NCBI GenBank assembly: GCA_025602905.1
Contig: JAHLKI010000043.1
Span: 62,001 to 126,000 of the forward strand
DNA: 64,000 nt
Direction of reading: 5' to 3'
DNA from: Phlyctochytrium arcticum
Lineage: Eukaryota > Chytridiomycota > Chytridiomycetes > Chytridiales > Chytridiaceae
The notes beneath the pieces are model-generated. The model was not told the origin of the DNA and made no database searches. It saw only the letters and a program-made list of their open reading frames with translations. Position numbers and translations under genes: made by a program. Shown one piece after another: positions 45,957 through 58,700 of this stretch. Numbering within the stretch: position 1 is the first letter of the stretch; the number at the start of each line of letters is the position of its first letter.

Positions 45957-48054
45957 ATGGAGTTCCCGTCCGGCTCTGGCTTGGGAACGTTTGCTGCCGC
46001 AACAGTCATTGCCTTGGCTGTGCTTTGGCAGTCGCGCAGAACGACGGCGACAACACCTGAACGGACCGAATTGGATATGAGTGCATTGGAAGAAGTGGAG
46101 CAGGAAGACGGGCCGTCATTCAAAAGGTAGGATCTCTCTCACCCAATCCCACTCTGCAGGCGATCTGAAACAAAATGTAGTGCGCAGGACAGCAACTCCC
46201 CAACGTCAAGCACGGAACCATCCTCTACACAGTCAGTATCCACAAGACGTTGAATTTTCAATCGCGGGTCCTTTTGCTTTTCCTGTTTGTAACACTGTTT
46301 TCCCTTTTGCATATTTGTTTGTACATAGTAAAGTAACGGGCGATATTGACGAGCCGGCTCACAACCCTCTTGCTACTACAACAACCGATGAAAATAAAGC
46401 TGAACAGCTGTCACTTTTGTCCAGGTGCGTCAATTTTATAGACAATCAATGTTCTGCATCAAAATTTAATCTTATTGGTAGTGTGCGCACACGGCTGGAG
46501 ACCGTCATCGACCACAATACTCTTGATGAAATTGCCCATCTGGATCTTGATGATGCGAGCGGCGAAATTCTGAATTCGAGTTCTCAAAATACTGAGCAAA
46601 ACCCAGTCAGTGAATCTGAAGAATCGCCCTGCCCGGAGGCTCAGAAATCCCCACAAGAAGAGTCGGGGACGTTTGAGCCGGTTCTGTCGTCGAGACCGTG
46701 CGAAGAGAACGATCAGGTTGCTCTTCCAAAAGAGCTACACCTTTGGGAGAAGCACGCCGTTGTGCAAGACACAGAGAATGTTGAGCAAACGGATGATGGA
46801 CTTCTCCCTACTCCGAAAGCCGAAGAGATGACACCGGTTCATGAACCAGAACCTTCTCCTGAGCCAAGAAGTGACATTCCCTCCGACATTAGCGACCATC
46901 CAAGTCATCCGCCAATTGTGGAGAATGTTGTTACAAAATCAAATCCGCAGATTTGTGGTGACTCGCCCGGTGCTGCAGCGCTCACGACTCAACATGAGCC
47001 TTGCACGCCCCTGGATGCTCGAGACAACTCAATATCAGAACCAAAACCTGACCCGATAGAAGAACCCATTGTAACGGAGCACAGTGAACCAAATTCCGCC
47101 TTATTAAAGGACATTCCACCCGAGAGATCTGATGATGAAGCTGGCCATAGTATCAAGGAGGGCAGCGATGACCCGGATGCACTCACGCAAAGTGATAACT
47201 TCTTGACCGATAACGGACTCACGACTTTACCTGTGCAAGAGTTGGACACTGAAGGAGACGATTCAACCGAGCGTGTTTGGTCTGACAGCGGCGCGGAGGC
47301 GAACGTAAAGGACGAATTGGGGGCAGCAAGGGCAGGTCGCTGGAGTGAGGTTGTGCCAACAAACGTCAATACAGCACGAGGGCCCAAGCGAGTGACGCAT
47401 CCACATCCGCCATCCCTACCTTCCGCGAACGATCCCTCTATTCTCCGGATTGATACATCTGCTACTTTGCACAAAATCGAGGCTCTGGAATTCAAGCGGC
47501 GACAGTACTTGTCTAGATCAGCAAGCGACGAAAAGGTGGCTACCGCGTCGGAAGTAGGGCTCGCCAGCATGGCCAAAATTGAAGAGTTGGAGCGGCGTCG
47601 GCAGGAACGCCTAGCAAGCAAAACTGTGTCGGTGGTGGAAGGGTTGACCAATGCACCCAGGCCAAACATGCAAAAGATTGAGGCGATTGAGCGGCGGCGG
47701 TCAGGATTCTTTTCCCCACCTATTTTGGATTACGAGCACGCCAATGGCAAATCGAGCCCACCCACAATTCGCATGCAACGTTCAACCTCCTCGCCGGGAA
47801 TGATGGCCCATGCCCTAGCGCCGCTACCGAGTCAGATCTTGTCGCCACCACTCACACCGAGCATCGCCAGAGCCAAGGGCACTAGCCCTACGAAGAATGC
47901 GGGTGCTGACGGTACCTCTGATATCGATGTAGGACCTGCAGCTGAAAATACATTGCATTGTGAGTTGGAACGACGGGAAGCGCAACGGTCAATGGACGAA
48001 GTAGTGCGAAGGAGGTCCATGTTTATGGAAAAGTTTGAACGCACAGGTGCCTAG
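45957..48054 (+). CDS. Membrane-anchored, mostly disordered protein with repeated KIExLExRR motifs
   Basis: Exons 45957-46126, 46181-46231, 46329-46424 and 46482-48054 give 629 residues with all phases matching. Residues 8-28 (GLGTFAAATVIALAVLWQS) form one N-terminal hydrophobic helix followed by RR, a signal-anchor arrangement. The next 420 residues are Glu/Asp/Pro/Ser-rich and probably disordered. Near the C-terminus three copies of a short charged helix motif occur: KIEALEFKRRQYL, KIEELERRRQERL and KIEAIERRRSGFF, and a looser fourth (ELERREAQRSMDEVVRRRS). No known domain is recognised; the repeats could be short linear binding helices. Confidence 0.7.
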
Positions 48055-48409
48055 ACTTGCCTAGCACGTATTTATCTGTATATATTGTAGCTTTCTCTTC
48101 TTTTCACCATAGTATTCCTTTTTAATATTAATGTACTGTATCATCGAGACATCGGACAACTTTTCCCGCGGCGAAACACCAAAAGTTCAAGGTGACGTTT
48201 GTGTGTCACGACTGAAATCTCTAAGTCCAAACATCACATGCTCCAGATCCAAAGCCCTATTAGTGGAATATAAACTACGTTACCTACTACTATTCAGCAG
48301 CCAGCGGGCAAAGATACAGCATAACATTCAGTAAAGCCCAGACGATCAGTGTTTACCTCATAACAACATTTCCAAATTAGCTGCCCACGACGTGGGCTCT
48401 ACGGTCGAG
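48055..48409. other. Intergenic region
   Basis: About 355 bases, AT-rich, no gene seen. It should contain the transporter promoter; a splice-acceptor-like CAAATTAG near 48373-48380 leaves open an upstream non-coding exon. Confidence 0.45.
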
Positions 48410-50532
48410 ATGCGTGTTTTGGATGCCAGTAGGGAGGAGGGTGGAGCTCGGCCAGTGGCCGTAACGATGCCCCGCGCACGCCGTCGACCCAGCCAGGAAG
48501 ATTTGGATGAGACCGATAATGCCGCAAGTGAACCCTTGGATACTCTGATCGCGGACCCACAAGGAAAGAAGGATTTGAGTCTGCTGGGATTGATTTTGCT
48601 CACAATATCATTGACGGGGGTGCAGTTTACATGTATGTACTGCGATAACCATGCTACAGGGTTCATCGCATATCTCTAATGGTCATTTACAGGGACAGTC
48701 GAACTCGCGTATGGCACGCCATACTTGGTCTCGCTCACCCTCCCAAAATCTCTCACGGCTCTGGTTTGGTTGGCCGGGCCGTTATCAGGATTGCTGATAC
48801 AACCAATCGTTGGGGTTTACTCGGATCGGTGCCGACTGAAGATGGGGCGAAGAAGACCCTTTATGATTTTTGGAGGAATACTGGTATTGATGTCAATTGC
48901 TATGATTGCGTACTCACGGGAAATGGCGGCCCTTGTCTTGCCGGAATCTCGAGTGAGTATGGCCATTTCTTGCATTTTTCGGGAGGTATATCGGAACAGA
49001 TCTGATATATCCCCCTCGTAGCTGAGAAGTGGAACGATTCTTGTAGCCGTGACTGGATTTTACTTTCTTGATTTCTCCATCAATGCCGTACAAGCGTCGT
49101 GCCGTTCTCTTATAGTCGATACGGCACCATTGCATCAACAAGAAACCGCCAATGCCTGGGCCGGTCGTATGATTGGTGTAGGAAACGTCATTGGATATTT
49201 TATGGGATTTCTCGATCTTGTAAAATTTTTTCCTTGGATAGGCGGAACGCAAATGCAGGTTTTATGCTGGCTTGCAGGTTTATGGTTCACTGCCAGCGTC
49301 GGTGCAACCTGCTGGTACGTGAATGAAACTCCGCTGGCAAAGTTGCCGGCAAGCGAAACACTGGCGCGTCAAGGAGAGTCTTGGTACTTGCCCATGCTTC
49401 AAATTCTGCATGCGCTCAGGCGATTGCCAAAACCCCTGCAACGGATATGTAACGTGCAGTTCTTTGCTTGGGTGGGCTTGTTTCCATTTTTGTTTTACAG
49501 GTATAACTTTGCGTGTCTCCGGAAATCCCTTTCTAATCCAGATCTATAAAAGCACAACTTGGGTAGGTCTGAAAGCACCGATGGCTATCCCTCCTATCCT
49601 GCCTCCGTCCCCACCATCAATAAACACCACTCTCTCCTCTCCGCCCATCATCAACTCAGGTGGTGTGCACCCTACCGGTGATATGGATGGCACTCGCGCG
49701 GGGTCTTTTGCAATGCTCATCTATTCGATCGTGTCGCTTGTTACGGGTGTATTGCTTCCACTCCTAACTATTCGCACACCGCCTTCCTCCGAGTCATCCG
49801 GAGTTCATTGGATCTGGCGACTAGTGGGCCGCATTCGCAGCTTACCGGGTGTTTGGGCGGGCTCGATGTTTTTGTTCGGTGGACTAATGGCAGGAACATT
49901 TTGGGTTGATGACCTAACCGGGGCAACGATACTCATCTCTGCCGTCGGCATTTCCTGGGGTGCGTATAATGAAGTTTGTTACTTTGTAAAGCTTTTAGAC
50001 TCAAGAACCACAATTAGGAACGATGCAATGGGTTCCATTCGTTCTCCTAGGTGAAATCATAAACACTTACGCCGCCCACCCCAATCTTCCCACAAGCACC
50101 ACCCCACCCACTATTGAAGATGGTTACGCAAATGTTCCGGACTCGGACACGGATGAGCCAGCGGATGGATGGGCAAATGAGACATCTTCTGATCGCCTTG
50201 TGAGAGACACCAACGCGCCAGCGACCGCTGCAGGCCAACAATCTGGGTCTCAACATCATCTGGAGGCTGGGATGGTTCTCGGCATTCACAATATTTACAT
50301 AGTTCTTCCCCAATTTGTATCGACCTTGTTGTGCTCTATCCTATTTGCTATTCTCGGGGCTGTCAATCCGGAAAATCCAGAGGACGAAAGCGATCCTGGA
50401 GATGCAGTGGGTTGGGTTCTGAGGACAGGGACTGTATTTAGCATTATCGCGGGAATTCTGGCCTGGCGAGTACCTGCTGCGGGTGCGGGAGCGACTGCTG
50501 GTGCTGCAATCTTGGCTGGGGGTGGTCACTAA
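48410..50532 (+). CDS. MFS/GPH-type sugar:H+ symporter (SLC45 / S. pombe Sut1-like)
   Basis: Twelve-helix transporter. ATG at 48410 (MRVLDASREEGG) begins a cytosolic basic tail, then helix 1 LSLLGLILLTISLTGVQFT and, after an intron, WTVELAYGTPYLVSLTLPKS, a hallmark of the SLC45/plant SUC group. GPLSGLLIQPIVGVYSDRC followed by KMGRRRPFMIFGG is the loop 2-3 signature. The central part includes FYFLDFSINAVQASCRSLIV. A Pro/Ser-rich loop (PPILPPSPPSINTT) and a second acidic loop (PDSDTDEPADG) follow, then GMVLGIHNIYIVLPQFVSTL, also typical. About six exons. Expected substrate is sucrose or maltose, imported with protons at the plasma membrane; specificity cannot be read from sequence. Confidence 0.88.
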
Positions 50533-50680
50533 CCACATGCATCGCACTTGTCGCTCAGATTATGAAAAAAGACATTCTAGACCTAAAATTGAAGACTGAA
50601 GCGTATAATCTCTCAATTTTTTTTAACAGAATTACAGTATGGTAAGATAGAAGGGTTATGGCTAAAAATATGTCGCCAAC

Positions 50681-51841
50681 CTACTGCGCTCCGACAGCCT
50701 GCCGGGCGGGGTTGGTGCTCTCCGTGACAGTTGCGTCAGGGAGTAAATCCGCCTTTGACTCGCCCGCCTGCCTTCCACCAGCTAGGGCGGTCAAAGACTG
50801 AAAATGTGCAGTATCTGGGTTATAGGCCAAAAGATCTCCAGCCTTAAAGTCGAAAAACCAGCCATTAACACTAATTTCACCAGTCGACAACTTGTCTTTG
50901 ATCCAAGGGTAGGACACCAAATTTTCCAGGGAGCAGATGATTGATGCTTGTTCGCAAACTCGTGCTTGATGGTCGAAATCCAAATGACCAAAGTTATTGA
51001 GCGTGGTGTCTTTGGCTTGCTGCGCAATGCCCATCCAGGCTTCAATAAATTCGCATCCTGCATAAGAACCGCTGAGAAGGGCGCGGATTCCACCGCAGGA
51101 GGTGTGGCCCATGACAATGATAGACTGGACTTTCAATGCCTTGATGGCAAATTCCATCGCAGCTGACGTTCCGTGTCGGGTACCCATGTCGTTGGGAATA
51201 TAAGGAGGAACGATATTTGCGACATTACGAATCACAAAAAGGTCGCCTGGATCACAGTCGGTAATGATGGCTGGGTCACATCGAGAATCGCAACAACCGA
51301 TCAAGAGGGTTTTGGGAGCTTGACCATGTTGCAAGTTGGAGAATAGAGATGTGTTATCGGCAAAGAAACGCTTGTGGAAGCGTTGGAAGCCAGAGAGAAA
51401 TTTCGACATGTTGGCACGGGCATTTTCATCTATTTTGGAGGTTCATTGAGCTTAAGAAAAAAAATCGTCGCCCACTAATATCTGCAACTCACCTAATTTA
51501 CCAACATCTGATGTAGATGGAATACCAGGCTCTGAAATTTTCTTTCCCCGTTTTCCCAATCCACCCGGCCCCTTTCCATCGTCGGCCTCCTGCGAAATGG
51601 CGTCTTTGTTTTGCTGCATTTTCAGACTAGCGGAAGTGTGTGAATGCGCTGGGACAATCTCCTCATTGGCCCTACGGATGCGATCCGCGACGGTATTGGC
51701 GGTGACGGGAGAGAACTCTTTCGCGACACCAGCATCAGTCGAATGGGTATTGACTGAGGGGCCCGCATTTTTTTGATTGCCTGACATGTTGGGGACTTCG
51801 CTTTCGATGCCGCGAGAGATAGATGCTTGTTTTATTTCCAT
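50681..51841 (-). CDS. Beta-class carbonic anhydrase with long N-terminal extension
   Basis: Two exons joined by an intron near 51429-51490 (GTGAGT...AAATAG). Zinc ligands: Cys-Asp-Ser-Arg in LIGCCDSRCDP and His-x2-Cys in VMGHTSCGGIRAL; RNVANIVPP and EFAIKALKVQSIIV complete the family core, so CO2 hydration activity is expected. From the ATG at 51841 the first 130 residues are Ser/Lys/Gly-rich and disordered, with no clear signal or mitochondrial presequence; typical fungal enzymes lack this. Codons further upstream are open but contain no ATG, so the start may move. The catalytic domain starts around MSKFLSGFQRFHKRFF, which could be an internal start. Confidence 0.9.
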
Positions 51842-52735
51842 AGACTCTGATAATGATCTAGATTTCTCCAATTTTCCTTCAGCTTGCACACTTGCACCGC
51901 TGTGTTGTGAATAATTTAAGGGAATGTGCTTATATAGCGAGAAAAAAAGTCTGAGCCGCTTACCATCCCATTACTGTTTTTAAACTGGGAACATGAGGAA
52001 AATTTCAAACCCCTCTTTATGAGGCAGGGACCGCAGGGTTAGCCCAGGAGAACTGGGAAAAAGGACGGAGTTTCTTGTACGTAAGCATTGATCGAAAGTA
52101 TATCAACTGGAAACTCTGGTAACTGGTATAAAGTTGGAGCACCAACGTAATTGGAAAACCAGGAATTCACCAGAGGTGCATAAGTAGACGACCCGGGCTT
52201 GCCCGTCGACACTGGATAACCACCGGCTTCACGCTTTGACTTTCCAGCTTCAAAAGCATAAGAACGCCGATTCTTTTGCCTCACTACTGGCTAATTACAT
52301 ACAATGATTTCAGTGTCCCATATGAGAATGATTACTATTTAATCGCTCAATAAGATATTCTGACTGGATGGATGCACCAAAGCTTTATGAGATGCTGAGG
52401 TTTCCCTCGAATCATCCTACACGGCAAACAAGTTTTAATTTTGCCTCATTGACCTGTTAGTTCTCCTCTTTCCGAACGTACTGATCCATTCCTCTTCCTT
52501 TTCTTCTCATCTTTGATACTTTATGCTTGATTCTTTCTTTTCGTTCTCTTTGCCGATGGACATTTTATCATATGCCGGCGATTTTAGATTTTGGTTATGT
52601 CCAAAATATTATGTCTGCCCAACATTCACCATACATTGAACCTGAAACGGGGAAGAGCTGTGGTCAAGCGCATAGAAATTGGCGATGTGTGTATTTACAT
52701 GTGTAAGAACAAAGGTGAAGTATAGAAATTTAAGG
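51842..52735. other. Intergenic region with one doubtful small frame
   Basis: About 890 bases. A minus-strand frame at 52039-52284 (81 codons, KREAGGYPVSTGKPGSSTYA in its middle) has balanced composition but no ATG at its 5' end and no known domain. A pyrimidine-rich stretch lies near 52455-52560. Otherwise nothing is recognised. Confidence 0.4.
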
Positions 52736-55700
52736 TCAAATTGTCAAAACGAAAGTAGATACATCTCCACGCGAATTGCCAACAAATATGACAGGTGAGG
52801 GGCCGCCACCAACCGTCATACAAGTAGGGTCATTGGTGGGATACATGGCAACAATCCTCTGCGAAGAATCATCAGAAAATTGCGATTTTGCAGGGTTTTT
52901 ATCGTGACCAGAGTCGAGAGTATCTTTCAAACTCCAGACTCTCATGATATGATCGCTTCCAATTGTCACTATGTAAAGTCCATCGTCCGTGAAGGACCAG
53001 TGTAGTATACGGCCGGACTCATGTCGTAATGTGCAATAGCGTTGTGGTACATCTTGCTGCATAACAACTATAATCCCGATATCTGAGACGGTTGATCGCC
53101 GAATTTGATACGCTGATTGCTCGGTATCGATTCCAGCATACGCAAGGTGTTTCCCGTTGCGATGTGCCAAGCAAGATTGAATAGAAGTAAAATCTCCGTG
53201 CACACCGCCAGACGACCAAAGCGTGTTGTCGAGCCAAAGATCAGATGTTGAGCAATAGGCTATACCAGTAGGTGTCCAGTATATGTCACGTACTTCTTGC
53301 CCGTTTGTTTGGAATGATGTGGACTCATAACCATTTTGCAAGTCCAGAACATACACATGTTGTCCTTTTCCGAGTACAATTTTCGAGCCGTCAGGAGAAA
53401 GCAAATTTTTTGGCACTACAGTGGCATGTCTTTGAAATACTGGAGAAGTGTGGTGGGCTAGAGATCGATCGGGTCTGCGCAGTACTTGCCAAGCCGTGAA
53501 TAACCCTGTGACATCCCATGTACAAAGGAAGAGGTTATGATTTTCCGTTTTGAGACGCACTAAACTTGCTGTTCGGAGTGGTGCTTCCTGGTTCAGCTGC
53601 AATGCAATTTGAAGTGTGTTCATATCGTACGCCGAAACTGAAGCTCCTCCAACGACGACCAAGTAGTTGTCATCTTTGGAATAAGCAATGGCCTGGCCTT
53701 TAAGACCCATAGGTACAACTCTCTTGGGAGAAAATGTCATTCGATTTTCAGTGAGCATCCAGAGAATAAACGTCTCATCACTTGACGTGGATATTACTCC
53801 CACCTCAGCGCTGTTTCCAGGAGAGGAATTTTGCTCGCGGCCGAAAAGTTCTATCTGAAGCACTGCTTTTTTGTGAACAATTTCAGAGCCGGGCGTGTCT
53901 GAACTTTGTTGCCCAAGTGATTTCCAATTCGAATTATTGCAAACCAGAAGACGGTTGCCTAACGTGAGAAAAAATCTTTCTTTTCCACGAGAAGTTCCGA
54001 CACAAATTCCGCTTAAAGAGGCCGCGCCGGACGATATCTTTCGAAGAAGCCGACCATTTTGAATGTTTACCGCATGAATAACACCACTCGAGCTTCCACA
54101 TAACAAGACCGTTTCGTCCGCAGAGAAGCAAAGGGTTTGAACGCTGAACTCCTCCGGTAGCTGAATCAAAGCAATCCGGCTACGGTTATCGATACGCCAT
54201 ATGGTTAGTTGACCGTCGTCGCGAGTGGCAGCAAGCAGATCATGGCTGAGCGAAAAGCATGCTGTTGAATTTTGGGTAATACGAGTTTCGTTGAATCGAC
54301 ACAGTTCCCGTAACTTGGACGCATGGAGTACGATAACGCATTGTTTACGTTCAGAAAGTACGGCCAACCGAGAATGGTCGGATGATACCGCTAATATCAT
54401 ATTGCACGTATTTTCTTCCAAACATCGATCAGGCGCTCGCGCGATCAATTCGGTACGCGAATGAGCAAGTGACTCTATATCCGCAAATAGAATCTGCTCT
54501 AGCTGCCCCAGAGGCGAGCGTTGCCAAAGGTTATGTTTTCCCTCGGAAAAGAAGCACAACCCCCCATTGTAAACACCCTCGGCAATGAAGATCAAAGCCC
54601 CGGAGGATAAGTCAAATAGGCATACATCCTTACTTGCTAGAGCGAACGCTGCGTATTCTGCACCTCCCGGAGAAAGGCAGCACTGAGTCGCTGTCCCGGG
54701 GGGAAAAGGCGAGGCCAAGACTGTACGTAACAGGAAATATGAGTCGACGTCCCATGCTTTAATTGTACCGTCGTCAGAGACGGTCATACAGCATTTTCTC
54801 AGTTCCTTCTGTATGGTAATAGTACTGGTAATGACCTTTGTGGGATGTTGTCCGATAATGATGGATTCTACTTGCGATTCACTAGCCGTTACGCAGTGTA
54901 GAAACAGACGACGCGATTTATCGTTTGCCCTCTCTTTGATTGCATCCTCTCGAACGGAAGGACAAAAAGTCTTTGGAAGGTTATACGCTAGCGTGAAGAT
55001 CATGTCAGGATACGGTCTGAGATATTTTCCGTATGTTTCAACGAAAAAGCTGTAATCACTGAGCTTGGCTACTGCGTCGGCCTGACCTTCCATTTGTGCT
55101 CGCTTCATCACTTCACCCAGAAAAGTGACGATCTCATATCCTGATTCGGCCAAATAAGCGCACCTGAGGAGGCTAAGAGAGCATAAAGCCTGCACGATGA
55201 TTTCCAGCGAAAAGTTTGCTGAAAGCTGATGGTGCACAATGTCCAAGCTTCGACTATAGTCGTAGTCTCTCCAGATTTTATACTTTCCAGCAACCTTATA
55301 GCACACCGACATGAAGTACTCGGCCATTATTCTGTGCTGCTCTTGGGTATCTTTCGCGCTTTTGAAATATCTGTTTCGAATGGCGTTCGAGAAGTCCTCA
55401 TGAAAAGGTATCAAATGTCCAGACTCAGTATAAACCACAAGGTCTTCAAGTGACTGAAATATGAGGTTCCAGCTAACAAAGGGTAGCTTTAACAACCCAA
55501 CGACTTCAACTTCCCGTAATCCAGAGCGAGCAGTCGCCAGAGCTCGAAGAACATTTGCCATATTCTTGCCGTGCTCAATCTCCAGGTCACTCAGTATTTT
55601 GGCAAATATGTCGTTGGTGTTGAATGGAATGTCGTCCAAATTTACCGTCCCATCATTCTTGATCCTTCGGAGCTTGGCTAAGACAGATGCCAAGAACAAT

Positions 55701-58700
55701 GGCTTGGAGAGATCACGTCTGGTAATCAAGGTTCGGATATGCCGGTCGTCCATTGAGGACGGTAAAGTTGATCTGGTCCGGCGAAATATATCTGTTTGCT
55801 CGTTCGGAGATAATCCACCGAGATGCAGGAAATCTGCGTGCGGATGTATCCTTTGTAACGAATCCTTAACTTTGAGATCGTTAGCACTGAACAAAAAGCG
55901 CACAGAATCAAATAGTTGGCTGTTCATCTCGGAACCGAGTGGTAGCCACTTGATATCCAATCTGCGCGTCTGCGCGTCCAACACTCGGTCTATTCCATCA
56001 ACTAGAATTAGAACCTTAAGATCCAATTCTGCTGCGATCTGCAGTAACCGTTTGAAATCACTTTTGATTTCGTCAAACGTCTCTAGGGTATGTGTCCGTT
56101 CGAATATACCGAGCTGACGAGACAAGGTCCTGTGGAACCGCTTCAACATGTGTTGCGCACTAAAGGAGCCATTCCAAGTACGCACGAAATTTGTCAACAT
56201 GATGCATTTTGTCTTCTGGTAGCCTCGAACAATTTGTGAAAACAGCTCGGTCTTTCCGCATCCCGCTTCCCCATACACAAGGATGGTTCCGCGATGCACT
56301 CCTGTGCTTGAAATGACAGGAGCGGTTTGAGTTTTAAATGACGCGAAGGCCAGAATATTACGGATCTTTGTTAACAGTTCAGTTCGCCCAGCGAACGGGA
56401 TCGATGTTTTGTGTGGAAGCCAGGCGCAGTACTCGAGCTCTCGCTGGACAATGGCTTTGTTCAGATCAGCAGTCAGTTGCTTCCCGAAATTCTCCAGCCC
56501 ACCCATACGCACTTTTCTATTCTCAATCCGTGAAAAATACGCTTGATAATTGTGCACATGGTCCCGGTGTGAATTTTCAACAAGATCCAGTTTCAGCAAA
56601 TTCAAGCGAGAGGTTGACTCAAAGTCATTCGAAAGATATTGCGCTCGAAAACTCTTTGGGACAGAACGGGCGAAAGAGGGATCGCGAATGTAGAAGTTTG
56701 ACAGCAATTGGCTGATATGCCTTCTCACGATTGCCAGCTCCTTTTCAAATAAAGAGACATCTTGGCCAGGTTCTGTCTCGATGGTGTTACCAACAAAGCA
56801 GAGTGCTATATCAGTCCGCTTGATCTGCCATTTCAAAGCTGCGAGGTAATCAAGGTTGCTCTGCTGTTGCACGGGATGACCATGTTGGAAATCGACAACT
56901 AGAAGGAGGACCTTCCGACGGAGCCATTGCGCACGAACGTGTGGTAAAATACAGTCGTAGAAGTAGCTACGTTCATTTTCCATGTCTTTACTGGTGCATA
57001 GATAAACAGTAATGCTTCGCATAAGACCTAACGCCTCAGAGGCCCGATCGGGGATAAAACATAGGTCATTGGGCCAATTGAGGTGTTCCATCTGATGTGT
57101 ATCACCCATCGTCAAGGGAGACTTCGAGCCACATAAGCTTACACGATGCAGTAAGGCGTCCACGGGAGCTGTCAGTGACGTATGCACCAACTCAGGTGGA
57201 ACTTCTGATATCGATGGCAGCAGGTTGGAAACTGAGTTCCAATAAGTAATAGGCAGCTGCAATGGCACAGCATTGGAGGATCTGTTCGAAGTGACAGGTC
57301 TGAAGGCGTGTCTGCCCACCCGTAGGTCTGGTTCAGCTACTTCAATGAATAATTTACAACAAGGTAATTGTGAGCGATATCCAGGTCGCACGCACTGTAG
57401 CACCCCGTTAACAGTACAAGCGTTAAGCTCTTGCCAGTCTGTTACTCCATAAGCGGTTGGATACAATGTCCGATCCATGAAGATGGTGCTTATGGCCTCT
57501 TGTAAATTTTCGACGGCAAATAGCGCCTTCAGATTTTCAAAAGCAACCCCGTACTTCTGGCTACATGTTATCATGGCTGCGTACGCCAAGTTGGCAGGGT
57601 TCATCGGGAGCTTCGCACTCAGGATTTTCGGTAAAGATATGCACATGGAATGATGAATGAAATCATGCAAAGCAGCAAGCTCCTCGAAAAACTCTCGAGC
57701 CGAAAGTTGCTGTTGTGCCGAGCTCGATATCCAATCATCAGGGACTCGGTCGTTTACAAGACTCGCTAGACTTCTATTGCAATACTTCACGTCTTCCCGT
57801 AGAATGAGAGTTTTAAGTCCATCTCTTACGGTATGAATTGCTTTGTTGAATGAGTTGGCTTGGCGTAAAAAAATCAGCCGAGCCATTTCCGTATCGTTTC
57901 TGTTCACAGACTCGTACATATCGCGAAGCTTGACGAACTTTGGCGTGCCATTCCATAACGACCCGGCGGTGAGCTGAGGTGATGGGACCTTGGAAGCATG
58001 TGGGCCATAGTCGCTTTCTGATCGTTCGTCATGTATCATCAATTTTCTTAAAACCCCAAGGAAATGTTTGGTCATTTGAGTACGATTATGCTGGTGACTT
58101 TCCATCCGCAGTTTCCAAAGATTCTGCACGCTATTATGCTGCGCGTTTTTGAAACTCCTCTCAAAGTTTTCGTAAGTAACAATGTCAAGTTCGGAAGCAT
58201 TTGTGTATCGTTCAAGTAGAGCAAGGATCAGAAGCCGCCCCGCGTTTATAGGCGTTTCTTCCTCCAAGGTCGTGACTTCCTTCAAATAAATTACCGACAC
58301 GCATATCTCCTCAATCACGTCCGGGGACACGCCCAAATTTACAAGCTGCGTTGTCAAGAATGTGGCCAATTGAAAATCACTGAAGTTTATCTTCAGAGTA
58401 GAGTATTCCAAATTGTTCCAGGTTAATGCCATGCTTTGGGTAGCGGCATGCGTGTATACGAGAGAATATAATGCGCGATTAACTGGTAGCGGAAGCTTGT
58501 GAGGACTTGACACGTAATTGTGCGCCAAGTCCTGAACAAGGATGCTAAAACGGAACATTAGTGCCAATCCTCATTGGAGGTCCGACAAAAGATGAGGCGC
58601 CTCGTACCTTAAGGATTGATCCTTATCAAGAAAAAGTAAATTCACAGCTGCAGCAAGGCCACTGGGCAAGAGATGCTGCATGTATTCGGGACAGACCATC

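Noticed and set aside
46459..47669. Antisense frames over the disordered protein gene
   Set aside because: No start context or domain; the sense strand has a four-exon model with perfect phasing.
52039..52284. Possible small gene upstream of the carbonic anhydrase
   Set aside because: No ATG at its start, no domain and no clear splice partner; left as a doubtful frame in the intergenic entry.
52736..58567. Treating the 1,943-codon frame as a stand-alone NACHT-WD40 gene starting at its first ATG
   Set aside because: The first residues belong to an intron 3' end, and the following 120 residues match a dynein C-terminal domain that continues in phase from the upstream exons.
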